DNA of 64,000 nucleotides, from the NCBI GenBank assembly GCA_024742605.1, contig JANSYC010000007.1, forward strand, positions 1 to 64,000, written 5' to 3'. Positions 35,089 through 43,904 of the stretch are shown one piece after another. Position 1 is the stretch's first letter. Each line of letters opens with the position of its first letter. The notes beneath the pieces were generated by a model that saw only the letters and a program-made list of their open reading frames with translations, was not told the origin of the DNA and did no database searches. A program made the translations under genes and the position numbers. Source of the stretch: Alphaproteobacteria bacterium (GTDB taxonomy: Bacteria > Pseudomonadota > Alphaproteobacteria > Thalassobaculales > Thalassobaculaceae).

Positions 35089-36270
35089 GTGACCGACACC
35101 ATCGAGATCGAGATCGAAGTCTTGCGCGCCGAGGCGCGGGTCGAGGAGGCTCTTGTCCGGCTCCGCGCCCATCGTGCCACGACCAACCCAACGGACCTGC
35201 TCGACCAGGAAGTTGCACTCCTGTTGGACGCAGGTGACGTCGACGCCGCCTTGGACTGCCTGGACGCGGCCATGGCACAAATCCGAGCCGATTCCTCGCT
35301 TCAGGTCACCATTACCTTGAAGCAGGTCGAGATATTGCTGCTCGCCGACCGCCGTGACGAGGCGCTCGATGTCCTCCGCGATCTGGCCAAGACGGGTAAG
35401 ATTCCGGTCGCCCAAACGCACCACGTGATCGCCTTCCTGCTCGACCTGGAGAAATTCGAGACCGCCGCCCGGTTGGGCGCAAACCCGAGGGTGACAGCTG
35501 GAGCCGGCCTCGAGCCGCGTCTGGGTATGGTTCTCGAGCATCGTCGGATTCTGGCCGAACTCGGTGGAGCGTTTCCCGACGAGGCCACCTTCGAGGCCAC
35601 GTTGGCGAGGTTCGGACAGATCGACGGCTTCTACCACAATTTCCGCCTCCGCTCCGGCCGTACCCTGTTCGATGTGGCCCCGATCAAGATGAATTCGCCG
35701 GTCGAGACTCACGACTTCACCTTCCGGGAATGGGATCTGATCTGTCAGCTGCCGATAGAATTCGCGGGCAAACGGGTGCTGGACGTGGGCGGGGCCGACG
35801 GTTTCTTCAGCATCGAGAGCGCGCGCGCCGGCGCCGCCGTCACATATCTTGCACCCGACCCGCTGTTCCTGCAGCGTGCCAAGCTGTTCGCGCATCATTT
35901 CGGGGTCGAGGACAAGATCGAGTTCAAGAGAGGCCTGCTTCAGCGCAGTTTCCTGCATCTCAACGGCCGCTACGACCTGGTGCTGGCCTTGGGCCTGATC
36001 TATCACCTGGACAATCTTGCGCTCGGACTTCGCACGCTCATGGAGTTGTCCGACACGCTGGTGATCGAGACCGCAACCGGCGATGTGTCTTGGACGGAGG
36101 ATCGGCAAGCGGTTCTGTTTCAGGACCATGACCCGCTCGATTTCGACTGGGTGGTGGGTTTCTTCAAGCGCCACGGGTATGGCTATGTCGAGAGCACGGA
36201 ATGGGCCGAATATGTGAACAGATATCCGAAGTCCGCCGGACGCAGACTCGCCTGTTTTTCCAGACGATAG
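35089..36270 (+). CDS. SAM-dependent methyltransferase with helical N-terminal domain
   Basis: 393 residues from a GTG at 35089. The first 150 or so residues are Leu/Ala/Asp-rich helices that look like degenerate TPR units. The C-terminal part has motif I RVLDVGGADGFFSIESARAG (near residue 229) and YDLVLALGLIYHLDN (near 299), which resemble CmoB/DUF1698-type methyltransferases. The final FFKRHGYGYVESTEWAEYVN is similar to methyltransferases from glycan clusters. The mannose-1-phosphate guanylyltransferase gene converges on it, so a polysaccharide role is possible but not shown. It may be co-transcribed with fds through the 9-base gap. Confidence 0.75.
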   Translation: MTDTIEIEIEVLRAEARVEEALVRLRAHRATTNPTDLLDQEVALLLDAGDVDAALDCLDAAMAQIRADSSLQVTITLKQVEILLLADRRDEALDVLRDLAKTGKIPVAQTHHVIAFLLDLEKFETAARLGANPRVTAGAGLEPRLGMVLEHRRILAELGGAFPDEATFEATLARFGQIDGFYHNFRLRSGRTLFDVAPIKMNSPVETHDFTFREWDLICQLPIEFAGKRVLDVGGADGFFSIESARAGAAVTYLAPDPLFLQRAKLFAHHFGVEDKIEFKRGLLQRSFLHLNGRYDLVLALGLIYHLDNLALGLRTLMELSDTLVIETATGDVSWTEDRQAVLFQDHDPLDFDWVVGFFKRHGYGYVESTEWAEYVNRYPKSAGRRLACFSRR

Positions 36271-36314
36271 AATCGCACGGGATTACGGTGCTGTGACGCC
36301 TGGCGTTACGGCGG

Positions 36315-37802
36315 TCACTCCCGCCCGTAGGCGTCCGAGAACCGCACGATATCGTCCTCGCCCAGATAGGCGCCGGATTGCACCTCGATCATCTCCAGCG
36401 GGACCCGGCCCGGATTCTCCAGCCGGTGGGTGGCGCCGAGGGGGATGTAGGTGCTCTCGTTCTCGCCCAGAAGCATCTCGGTGCCGTCGACCGTCACCTT
36501 TGCGGTGCCGCTGACCACCACCCAGTGTTCGGCCCGGTGGTGATGCATTTGCAGCGACAGGCTGGCCCCCGGCTCGACCCGGATCCGTTTGACCTGAAAG
36601 CGCGCGCCCAGATCGACCGTCTGGTACCAGCCCCAGGGCCGATGGACCCGCGACGCCTGGGAGACCTCCGGACGGTTGTCCCGCTTCAGGGCCGCGACCA
36701 GACGTTTCACGCCTTCGCCCTTGCCGCGCGGGGCGATCATCACCGCATCGTCGGTCTCGATCACCGTCAGGTCCGCCACGTCCACCAGGGCGATCAGCCG
36801 GCCGGATTCCGACCGGATGTGACAGCCCTTACTGTCGACGGTCACCACATTGCCGAGCGCCACATTGCCGTGCGCGTCCGGATCACCCAGCCCGTAGAGC
36901 GCGTCGAACCCGCCCACATCGGTCCAGTCCATGTCGACCGGTACCACGCCCACATGGTCCGACCGCTCCATCACCGCATTGTCGATCGAGATGTCCGTGG
37001 CCCCCGCGAAGCTGTCTTCGGCCAGGCGCAGGAAATCGATATCGGTGACGCCGCCGGACACCGCCGCCCGCACTGACGCCATGAGGGACGGCTCCAGACG
37101 GTCCAGCTCGGCCAGCAGATCCCGCGCCCGCATCAGGAAAATCCCGGCATTCCAGGCATGGGTTCCGGTGGCCAGAAACCGTTCCGCCGTCGCCAGGTCC
37201 GGCTTCTCGTGAAACCGGGCGACCCTGTGACAGCCGGGTGCACCGTCGATCCCGGTCCCGCTTTCGATCCAGCCGTAGCCGGTCTCGGGCCGGTCCGGCG
37301 TGACCCCGAAGGTCATCAGATATCCGGCTTCCGCCCCCGCCCGGGCCGCGCGAACCGCAGCCAGATAGGCGTCGGGCTTGCGGATCAGATGGTCGGAGGA
37401 TTGCACCAGGATCAGCGCGTCCGGTGCCCGGTCGAGGGCGACCAGGGCGGCGGCGGCGATCGCGGGCGCGGTGTTGCGCCCGACCGGCTCCAGCAGGATC
37501 GCCATCGGCTCGATCTCGGCCGCCCGGCAGGCCTCGGCGACCAGAAAGCGGTGATCGGCATTGGCGACGATGATCGGCGCGGACATGTCAGGGTGCGGAC
37601 GCCCGGCGGTCCCGGCCGTGCGCAGCAGGGTTGCCGCCAGCAGGGACAGCCCGCCGCTCGCCGCGCCCGCCAGGTCCAGGAACTGCTTCGGGCGCGCGCC
37701 CCGCGACAACGGCCAAAGCCGGCTGCCGGCCCCCCCGGAGATGACGACCGGAATTATCGGCGCGGCATCGGTCCCGGCAATGCTGTCCTGTCCATCGGCC
37801 AC
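36315..37802 (-). CDS. manC: Mannose-1-phosphate guanylyltransferase / mannose-6-phosphate isomerase
   Basis: 495 residues from a GTG at 37802, chosen because AAGGGGAGA lies six bases upstream; an ATG at 37820 would add six residues. The nucleotidyltransferase signature SGGAGSRLWPLSRGARPKQF is at about residues 22-41, and FHEKPDLATAERFL at about 180. The C-terminal cupin isomerase domain carries SLQMHHHRAEHWVVVSG (near 425) and YIPLGATHRLENPG. It makes GDP-mannose for exopolysaccharide or LPS. The second tier of the polysaccharide theme in this window. Confidence 0.95.
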   Translation of the reverse strand: MADGQDSIAGTDAAPIIPVVISGGAGSRLWPLSRGARPKQFLDLAGAASGGLSLLAATLLRTAGTAGRPHPDMSAPIIVANADHRFLVAEACRAAEIEPMAILLEPVGRNTAPAIAAAALVALDRAPDALILVQSSDHLIRKPDAYLAAVRAARAGAEAGYLMTFGVTPDRPETGYGWIESGTGIDGAPGCHRVARFHEKPDLATAERFLATGTHAWNAGIFLMRARDLLAELDRLEPSLMASVRAAVSGGVTDIDFLRLAEDSFAGATDISIDNAVMERSDHVGVVPVDMDWTDVGGFDALYGLGDPDAHGNVALGNVVTVDSKGCHIRSESGRLIALVDVADLTVIETDDAVMIAPRGKGEGVKRLVAALKRDNRPEVSQASRVHRPWGWYQTVDLGARFQVKRIRVEPGASLSLQMHHHRAEHWVVVSGTAKVTVDGTEMLLGENESTYIPLGATHRLENPGRVPLEMIEVQSGAYLGEDDIVRFSDAYGRE

Positions 37803-37944
37803 ACCGCATCTCCCCTTCATTTAGATCCGGATGCTCATACCATTCAGCCCGTCCGAGAGGTAGGGGCTCCGTCGGTTCCCGGGGCTGATCGCTGCCCGGA
37901 TTTGTCGGGCCATCCATTCGATTCGCGCAACAATATTTCGTTTT

Positions 37945-37965
37945 GCGCACGGCGTGCGCTTTTTT
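37945..37965 (+). terminator. Intrinsic terminator upstream of a small ORF
   Basis: Hairpin GCGCAC-GGC-GTGCGC (37945-37959) followed by TTTTTT (37960-37965). The polarity fits rightward transcription only. The gene to its left, manC, is transcribed leftward away from it, so this terminator has no obvious upstream gene. It could end a small RNA from 37830-37940 or attenuate the following ORF. Confidence 0.7.
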
Positions 37966-37990
37966 GCTTGAGCGATGTCATCAATCTGTC

Positions 37991-38266
37991 ATGATTCTTC
38001 AAATGTGGATGTTGGCAATGATCATAGCCTGCAGCGCAGGTAACGAGGTTTGCTCGTATTCGATGCCCGGCCAGGTGTTCGACACACGCGACCGATGCGA
38101 GATCGTCGGCAATCTGGTGGCGGGCGGCATGATGGCCACGCCTATCGGACGGTTCGAGCGGGGCAAGGTCGAGATCAGTTGCCGGTCCATGGCCCGGGCC
38201 AAGGGGTCGGATACGGACGCCGCGCCGACCGAAGTGGCCGACGAAACGCAGCTCAAGGCGGACTGA
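37991..38266 (+). CDS. Small cysteine-containing hypothetical protein
   Basis: 91 residues from the ATG at 37991. The N-terminus MILQMWMLAMIIACSAG is hydrophobic and could be a short signal or membrane segment. Three further Cys follow (CSYSM, CEIVGN, ISCRSM), suggesting an exported protein with disulfides. No family is recognised. The start is uncertain because no strong ribosome-binding site is seen. It lies about 100 bases upstream of the cyclase gene. Confidence 0.5.
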   Translation: MILQMWMLAMIIACSAGNEVCSYSMPGQVFDTRDRCEIVGNLVAGGMMATPIGRFERGKVEISCRSMARAKGSDTDAAPTEVADETQLKAD

Positions 38267-38366
38267 GGACCCCGGCCGATCGAAGCGGCCCGGTGGTCTC
38301 ATGGACAGGCCTGACGGTGGTCCCTATGTTTTGCGGGTTCGAATCCGTCGGGGCGTAAAAGAGTTC

Positions 38367-40139
38367 ATGGTCGAGGAACATCCCCAAAGACGGCTGGCGG
38401 CGGTTCTCGCTGCCGACGTGGTCGGCTATTCGAAACTGATGAGCGAAGACGAAGAGGGCACGCTTGCGTCCTTGGATGCGCATCTCGCCGACCACATTCT
38501 TCCTTGCATCGCCAAGCATCGGGGCCGGGTTGTGAAGACCATGGGAGACGGGCTGATCGCCGAGTTTGCCAGCGTCGTCGATTCGGTCCGGTGCGGGCTC
38601 GCGTTTCAGAGCGGAATGGACGTGCGAAACCGGGGTGCCGCCGACGGGCGCCTGATCGAGTTCCGGCTCGGCATCAATCTGGGGGATGTGATCGTTCAAG
38701 GGGACGATATCTTCGGCGAGGGCGTCAATATCGCGGCCCGTCTGGAGGCTCTGTGCGATCCGCGGTCGGTGTTCGTGTCCGGTACCGCCTACGACCAGGT
38801 CGTCGACAAGCTTCAGGCCGAATTCGATGATCTGGGAGAGCATGCGGTCAAGAATATCGCACGTCCGGTCCGGGTCTTTCGCGTGCGTGCCGGGGACGGC
38901 CCGCGCGACCTCCAGCGTCCGTCGCCATCGGACGGGGCGGCGCCGGCGGACGCCCTGCGGGCCCTGGCGGTCCTGCCATTCATCAATATGAGCGGGGATC
39001 CGGAGCAGGAGTATTTCGTCGACGGTCTGACCGGAGACCTGATCACCGCCCTGGCCCGGTGGCGCCATGTTCCGGTGATCTCCCGCAATTCCTGCTTCGT
39101 CTACAAGGGCAAAGCCATCGATCTCAGGCAGGTCTCGACCGAGCTGGGGGTGCGCTACGTCCTGGAAGGCAGCGTTCGAAAGAGCGGCGTCAGGGTCCGC
39201 ATCACCGCCGAGCTGATCGACGGTTCGCGCGACCATCATGTCTGGGCGGACAAGTTCGATCTGGATCTCGACGACATCTTCGAAGTCCAGGATGAGATCG
39301 TCCAGCGGATCTCGGCGATCGTGGTGCCGGAGCTGAGCAAGGCCGAGCTGGTGCGCCTGACGGCCGAGCCGAGGGGCGCGCTCGACGCCTGGGATCTGTG
39401 CCTTCAGGGCAAGCATCAGCTCCGCAAGAACATGGCCGACAGCAATGTCTCGGCCCGCGCCCTGTTTCAGAGCTGCATCGACCAGTATCCCGACTATGCC
39501 GACGCCCATTCCGGTCTCGCCCAGTCCCACAACCAGGACATCCTGCTCGGGGTGTCGGCGGACCGCAGCGCGACCGCGGCGCTGGCGGCGCTGGCGGCGG
39601 AGGCCGCGTCGACCGCGGTGCGACGCGATCCGACGTCGTCCTGGGCGCATCACGAACTGGCGACGGCGTATCAGTGGCTCAACCGTCTGGACGAAGCGCT
39701 CGAAGAGGCGCGCACGGCGGTCGACCTGAATCCGAACGACGCCTACGCGCTCCACGCCTTCGGCAACAAGTCGGATCTGGCGGGAGATCCGCTCGGCATC
39801 GAGCGGATGGAGAGCGCGCAGAAGCTCAATCCCGAGGATGCCTTTCGGCACACCCATTTGACCTATCTCGCGCGGGCCTATGTCGCGGCCGGCGATTATG
39901 CGCGCGCCCTGGACCGGTCCCGCCACGCCATCCGCCGCAGCCCGACCTATGCCCCGGCCCACTACATGAGCGGTATCGCGCTCGCACGTCTGGGGCGTGC
40001 GGAGGAGGCGCGGCTGGCGCTCGATGCCTGCGAAAACCTGCAGGCGGGGTTCGTGGCGTCGCGGAGAGGTTGGCGCCCCTATACCGACGACGCGCGCAAC
40101 AGTGCCCTGACGGACGGCCTCGCCGGCCTCTTTCCGTGA
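38367..40139 (+). CDS. Class III adenylate/guanylate cyclase with TolB-like and TPR regions
   Basis: 590 residues from the ATG at 38367, the usual start for this family (MVEEHPQRRLAAVLAADVVG). The cyclase domain has the metal Asp in AADVVGYSKLM (near residue 18) and the second in KTMGDGLIAEF (near 60), then LGINLGDVIVQGDDIFGEG. A TolB N-terminal-like segment follows (AVLPFINMSGDPEQEYFVDG, near 195), then TPR-like helices to the C-terminus. No membrane helix is seen, so it is a cytoplasmic cyclase making cAMP or possibly cGMP. Such fusions are numerous in alphaproteobacteria and mostly of unknown input. Confidence 0.88.
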   Translation: MVEEHPQRRLAAVLAADVVGYSKLMSEDEEGTLASLDAHLADHILPCIAKHRGRVVKTMGDGLIAEFASVVDSVRCGLAFQSGMDVRNRGAADGRLIEFRLGINLGDVIVQGDDIFGEGVNIAARLEALCDPRSVFVSGTAYDQVVDKLQAEFDDLGEHAVKNIARPVRVFRVRAGDGPRDLQRPSPSDGAAPADALRALAVLPFINMSGDPEQEYFVDGLTGDLITALARWRHVPVISRNSCFVYKGKAIDLRQVSTELGVRYVLEGSVRKSGVRVRITAELIDGSRDHHVWADKFDLDLDDIFEVQDEIVQRISAIVVPELSKAELVRLTAEPRGALDAWDLCLQGKHQLRKNMADSNVSARALFQSCIDQYPDYADAHSGLAQSHNQDILLGVSADRSATAALAALAAEAASTAVRRDPTSSWAHHELATAYQWLNRLDEALEEARTAVDLNPNDAYALHAFGNKSDLAGDPLGIERMESAQKLNPEDAFRHTHLTYLARAYVAAGDYARALDRSRHAIRRSPTYAPAHYMSGIALARLGRAEEARLALDACENLQAGFVASRRGWRPYTDDARNSALTDGLAGLFP

Positions 40140-40198
40140 GACGGGATCGCCCTGTCGGCGCCTTCAGCCGGTGAAACGGGTCTGGACGCCGGGCGGAC

Positions 40199-40957
40199 TC
40201 AGGTCTCGGCACCGCCATTGGCGGCGATCATCTGACCGTTGATGAACCCGCCCGCATCCGATGCCAGGAACCCGGTCAGGGCGGCGATGTCCTCCGGCGT
40301 GCCCAACCGGCCGACCGGGATGCGTCCCAGTTGGCTCTTGATGTGATGGGTCATGCTCTCGTCCTTGTGCTCGCTCAGGATCGGACCCGGAGAGATCGCG
40401 TTCGCGGTCACCCCTTTCGGGCCCAGTTCCTTGGCGAGCGACTTGGTGAGCCCCCAGAGCCCGTGCTTGGCGGCGGAGACCGGCGCGCGGCCGGCGTAGC
40501 CGTGGATCGCGTTCATGCCGGTCAGATTGACGATGCGCCCCCAGCCTGCCTCGACCATGCCGGGACCGAAGGCGCGGGCGGTGTAGAAGCTGGAATGGAG
40601 ATCGGTGTCGATCACCCGGTGCCAGTCGGCGTCGCTCATCTCCAGGAACGGCTTCTCCGGCCGGATGGCGGCGTTGTTCACCACGACATGGACGGTTCCG
40701 AACGCGGCCAGGGCCTGTTTCGCCATTTCGGTCACCTGCTCGGAGCGGCCCACGTCTCCCATGACCACCAGGACCTTCCGGCCCAGCGCCGTCACCTCCT
40801 TGGCCACCGCGTCGCAGACGGCCTGGTCCGCACGGCCGTTCAGCACGATGTCGGCACCGCGTGCCGCGAGCTCGAGGGCGATCGCCCGGCCGATATTCCG
40901 GCCCGCACCGGAGATGAAGGCGGCCTTCCCGCTGAGCGACTCTGTCGTGCCGGTCAT
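40199..40957 (-). CDS. Short-chain dehydrogenase/reductase homologue with altered active site
   Basis: 252 residues. The cofactor motif GAGRNIGRAIALELA (near residue 17), VNNAAIRPEKP (near 93) and the C-terminal NAISPGPILSE and GGFINGQMIAANGG place it among FabG-like SDRs. The usual catalytic Tyr-x3-Lys appears as APVSAAKHG: the Lys is kept but the Tyr position is Val. The Ser position is changed too (NLTGMNAIHG). Normal SDR catalysis is therefore doubtful. The start overlaps the stop of the upstream AhpD-like gene (ATGA), so the two are co-expressed. Confidence 0.85.
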   Translation of the reverse strand: MTGTTESLSGKAAFISGAGRNIGRAIALELAARGADIVLNGRADQAVCDAVAKEVTALGRKVLVVMGDVGRSEQVTEMAKQALAAFGTVHVVVNNAAIRPEKPFLEMSDADWHRVIDTDLHSSFYTARAFGPGMVEAGWGRIVNLTGMNAIHGYAGRAPVSAAKHGLWGLTKSLAKELGPKGVTANAISPGPILSEHKDESMTHHIKSQLGRIPVGRLGTPEDIAALTGFLASDAGGFINGQMIAANGGAET

Positions 40958-41556
40958 TCCGCGGCCTCCCCGGTCTTATGGGTGGGCAGGCTGGCCTGGG
41001 TGAATCCCCGTGCCAGCATGTCGTCCATCACGCCGTCTTCCATCTCGATCTGCAGCGCGTCGTTGAACCGGTTGAAGAAGCCGCACAGGGCGGTGCGCAG
41101 GGTCAGCTCGACGATCTGCTCCTCGGAGAAATGCGCCTTCAGCTGCTCGAACATGCCGTCGCGGATCATGTAGGGGGTGTTCGACACCTTGATCGCGTAG
41201 TCGCGCACCAGATGATCGACCGCATCGAAGCCGGGCACCTCCGGGTCGAGGATGTTCTCGACCGCCTCGACGCTGACGCCCTGCTCCTGCAGCCGGGGGG
41301 CGTGATGGGCGACGCAATAGGGGCATTCGGTCAGTTTGGAGACCACCACCAGGGCGATCTCCAGATAGCGCTTCGGCAGCACCGTCTCGTCGGCGAATTC
41401 CAGCAGCATCGCCATCAGATGGCGCAGCGCCGGCGGGCGGTGGGCGAAGACCTTCACCTGGTTGAGGAACGGGCCGTATTCGGTGGCGAACCGCTGGTAG
41501 ATCGGCCGGCAATCCTCGGGAACCTCGGCAATCTCGACATCGCGCACGCGGGCCAT
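40954..41556 (-). CDS. Carboxymuconolactone decarboxylase / AhpD-like family protein
   Basis: 200 residues from the ATG at 41556, with AGGAGG five bases upstream. The family core is LEIALVVVSKLTECPYCVAH (near residues 66-85), with the CPYC pair plus His that gives AhpD-type alkylhydroperoxidase chemistry in this fold. It is the first gene of a two-gene unit with the SDR homologue. The substrate is unknown. The gene is divergent from the ethylene-receptor-like kinase, with 181 bases between the starts. Confidence 0.85.
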   Translation of the reverse strand: MARVRDVEIAEVPEDCRPIYQRFATEYGPFLNQVKVFAHRPPALRHLMAMLLEFADETVLPKRYLEIALVVVSKLTECPYCVAHHAPRLQEQGVSVEAVENILDPEVPGFDAVDHLVRDYAIKVSNTPYMIRDGMFEQLKAHFSEEQIVELTLRTALCGFFNRFNDALQIEMEDGVMDDMLARGFTQASLPTHKTGEAAE

Positions 41557-41737
41557 TCCATCCTCCTGAACTCTTTTTGCGGAGAGCAGCTTAGCCCGGT
41601 GCTCGGCTCCATGGGAACACGGTCGTGGCGGGCGATTTGCAGGGTACCGGTGCCAAGACGACGCGAAACGAAACCGGTCGTTAACTAAGTCGAAATTTCT
41701 ATGAGGGATAACGAACGATAGAGATCGATCTTCACGG

Positions 41738-43060
41738 ATGGTGATAAGTCTTATGGGCTGGGGCGAGAAGTTCTTTTCGGTCGCGGATTTCACGCCACAT
41801 GGCTTTTGCCTGCTCTGGGACCCGGCGCTCGTCTGGACCTATTTCCTTTCCGATGCGACGATCGCCCTCGCGTATTTCTCGATTCCCGCGGCTCTGTGGG
41901 TGATCGCCAGCCGTCGGCCCGATCTGAACCCGCACGGAGTCCTGCTCGCCTTCGCGGCTTTCATCGCGATGTGCGGCCTGACCCATGTGATGGCCATGGT
42001 GACCCTGTGGCTGCCACTCTACGGGCTGTCGGGGGTCATCAAGGCGATCACCGCTCTGGTGTCCATCGTCACCGCGGCGTTGATCTGGAAGCTTCTGCAG
42101 GCGATCCTGCACACGCCCCGAGCCGTCGAACTGGCGGCCGCCAACGATGAACTGGTCCGTCTGAACGCCTCTCTGGAGACGCGGGTCGCGGAGCGCACGC
42201 AGGCCCTGCAGGAGTCCAACGCGCAGCTTCTGAGCACGGCGATCGAGGCCCGCGAGGGCGAGCGGGTGAAGCACGATTTCCTGGCCCGGGTCAGCCATGA
42301 GCTGCGGACCCCGCTGAACGCGATCCTCGGCTTCAACGATCTGATGCGGACCGGAATTTCCGGTACGCTCTCGGACAAGCACATGGAGTATTCGGAGAGT
42401 GTGAATGTCGCCGCCCAGCATCTCCTGCAGGAGATCAACGATGTGCTGGACCTGGAACGGCTGAGCGATCCGGCCAATCGGCTGAGCTTGGAGCAGGTCG
42501 ACCTGTCGGCGGAGATCGAGCAGATCGTCCGGCTGAACCAGTCCGCCTCCGGCGGACACCGGGCCAAGGTGCGGATCAATATCCTGGAGGGCTTTCAGAT
42601 TCGGGCCGACCGACATTCGATCGTGGTGATTATGGGAAATCTGGTCTCGAACGCCATCAAATACTCGCTCCCCGGCGGCGAGACCGACATCCGGGCCCGC
42701 GCCCTGCCGTCCTCCGGTCTGGTCGAAATCACGGTCGCGGACCGGGGGATCGGAATCCCCGCCAACCGGCTGTCGGATATCTTCACCCCTTTCGTCCGGG
42801 CGCACGAGACAGAACTGCCTGCCGTGGGCGGAACCGGGCTGGGGCTGTCCATCGTGAAGATGTTGGTTGAGATGCATGGCGGAGAGATCCGCGTCGCCAG
42901 CGCACCGGGTGAAGGCACGACCATGACCGTCCTGCTGCCGATCGATCCCGCCCCCTTATCGGCGGCCGGCTCGGAGCTTCAGGACCTCAAACGCATGGCG
43001 GTCGAGGGGTTCGGGATCGATCCTGCCGGCAGTCTGGCAAGCGCCCCGACCCCGTCCTGA
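41738..43060 (+). CDS. Histidine kinase with ethylene-receptor-like transmembrane sensor
   Basis: 440 residues. Three N-terminal helices carry the ethylene-binding signature: LSDATIALAYFSIP (Asp39, Tyr46, Ile49, Pro50) and MCGLTHVMAMVTLW (Cys79, His83). In plant ETR1 the equivalent Cys65/His69 bind the copper ion that holds ethylene. A coiled coil (about residues 130-175) leads to the H-box FLARVSHELRTPLNAIL (His187) and an ATPase domain with NLVSNAIKYS, DRGIGIP and GGTGLGLSIVKMLVEMHGG. No receiver domain or adjacent response regulator is present. Start: ATG 41738 or in-frame ATG 41753, neither with a strong ribosome-binding site. Confidence 0.9.
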   Translation: MVISLMGWGEKFFSVADFTPHGFCLLWDPALVWTYFLSDATIALAYFSIPAALWVIASRRPDLNPHGVLLAFAAFIAMCGLTHVMAMVTLWLPLYGLSGVIKAITALVSIVTAALIWKLLQAILHTPRAVELAAANDELVRLNASLETRVAERTQALQESNAQLLSTAIEAREGERVKHDFLARVSHELRTPLNAILGFNDLMRTGISGTLSDKHMEYSESVNVAAQHLLQEINDVLDLERLSDPANRLSLEQVDLSAEIEQIVRLNQSASGGHRAKVRINILEGFQIRADRHSIVVIMGNLVSNAIKYSLPGGETDIRARALPSSGLVEITVADRGIGIPANRLSDIFTPFVRAHETELPAVGGTGLGLSIVKMLVEMHGGEIRVASAPGEGTTMTVLLPIDPAPLSAAGSELQDLKRMAVEGFGIDPAGSLASAPTPS

Positions 43061-43066
43061 GCCCCC

Positions 43067-43849
43067 TTATCCGATGGCCTGGACGAACCGCATCTTGTCG
43101 TCGCGCATCTGGATCGCCGTCAGGACGTTCGAGAAGAACGCGCCGGTGTCCAAATTGATGCGATGGTTGGTGACGGTTGGGTCTTCGAAGGGTTCTTCCG
43201 GGGTATGGCCGTGCACCACCACCACCTCGAACGGCCAGCCGTCGGCCGGATCCAGGAAGGCATCCCGGATCCACAGCAGCGCCTCCTCCTCCTGGTTTTC
43301 GAGGGGCCGGCGCGGGTCGAGACCTGCGTGCACGAACATCCAGTCGCCGATCCGATGATGGGTCTTCAAGTGTCCCATCAGTTCCAGGACGATCTCGGGG
43401 GCGACCTCCCGAAGCCGGGCGGGGATAGCGTCGGGGGCGGGCAGAGTGGTCAGACCAAAGCTGGTCAGCGTCGCCTCCGCTCCGTTCACCAGCCAGGTCT
43501 CGATTTCCGAAACCTCCGGATCGCCCAGCAGGCTGTCGCGCAGCCACCGGTCGTGATTGCCCATGAGCACCACGTCCGCGACCGAGTCCGGAGCGCGCGA
43601 AAAGGCGGCCAGGCCGCCCGCCGCCAGTCCCAGAACATTCAGGGAATCCGAGCCGCGGTCGATCAGATCGCCCAGGAAGATGTTGGTCGCGTGATCGATT
43701 CCAGGCTTGCCCAGATCGTCCGCCAGAGCCTCCAGCAGCGGCTCCAGCAGATCGGCGCGGCCGTGCACGTCTCCGATCGCACTGATCAGGTGATCGGTGT
43801 GCACCGGTTTCGGGGTTGGCTGCCAGTCGCCGTGGGTGATGGTGATCAT
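43067..43849 (-). CDS. Metallophosphoesterase (serine/threonine phosphatase type)
   Basis: 260 residues from the ATG at 43849; a GTG at 43882 would add 11 residues. The full metal-site set is present: GDVHGR (near residue 26), GDLIDRG (near 59), GNHD (near 96), HAGLD (near 172) and HGHTPEEPF (near 212). This pattern is that of PPP-family phosphatases and diadenosine tetraphosphatases. The gene converges on the histidine kinase gene with 6 bases between stops. Its substrate is unknown. Confidence 0.9.
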   Translation of the reverse strand: MITITHGDWQPTPKPVHTDHLISAIGDVHGRADLLEPLLEALADDLGKPGIDHATNIFLGDLIDRGSDSLNVLGLAAGGLAAFSRAPDSVADVVLMGNHDRWLRDSLLGDPEVSEIETWLVNGAEATLTSFGLTTLPAPDAIPARLREVAPEIVLELMGHLKTHHRIGDWMFVHAGLDPRRPLENQEEEALLWIRDAFLDPADGWPFEVVVVHGHTPEEPFEDPTVTNHRINLDTGAFFSNVLTAIQMRDDKMRFVQAIG

Positions 43850-43904
43850 CCGACTATCGAACCTGCCGAACCGCGTCGGCACAAGCCCCGACCGTCGAGC
43901 GGCG

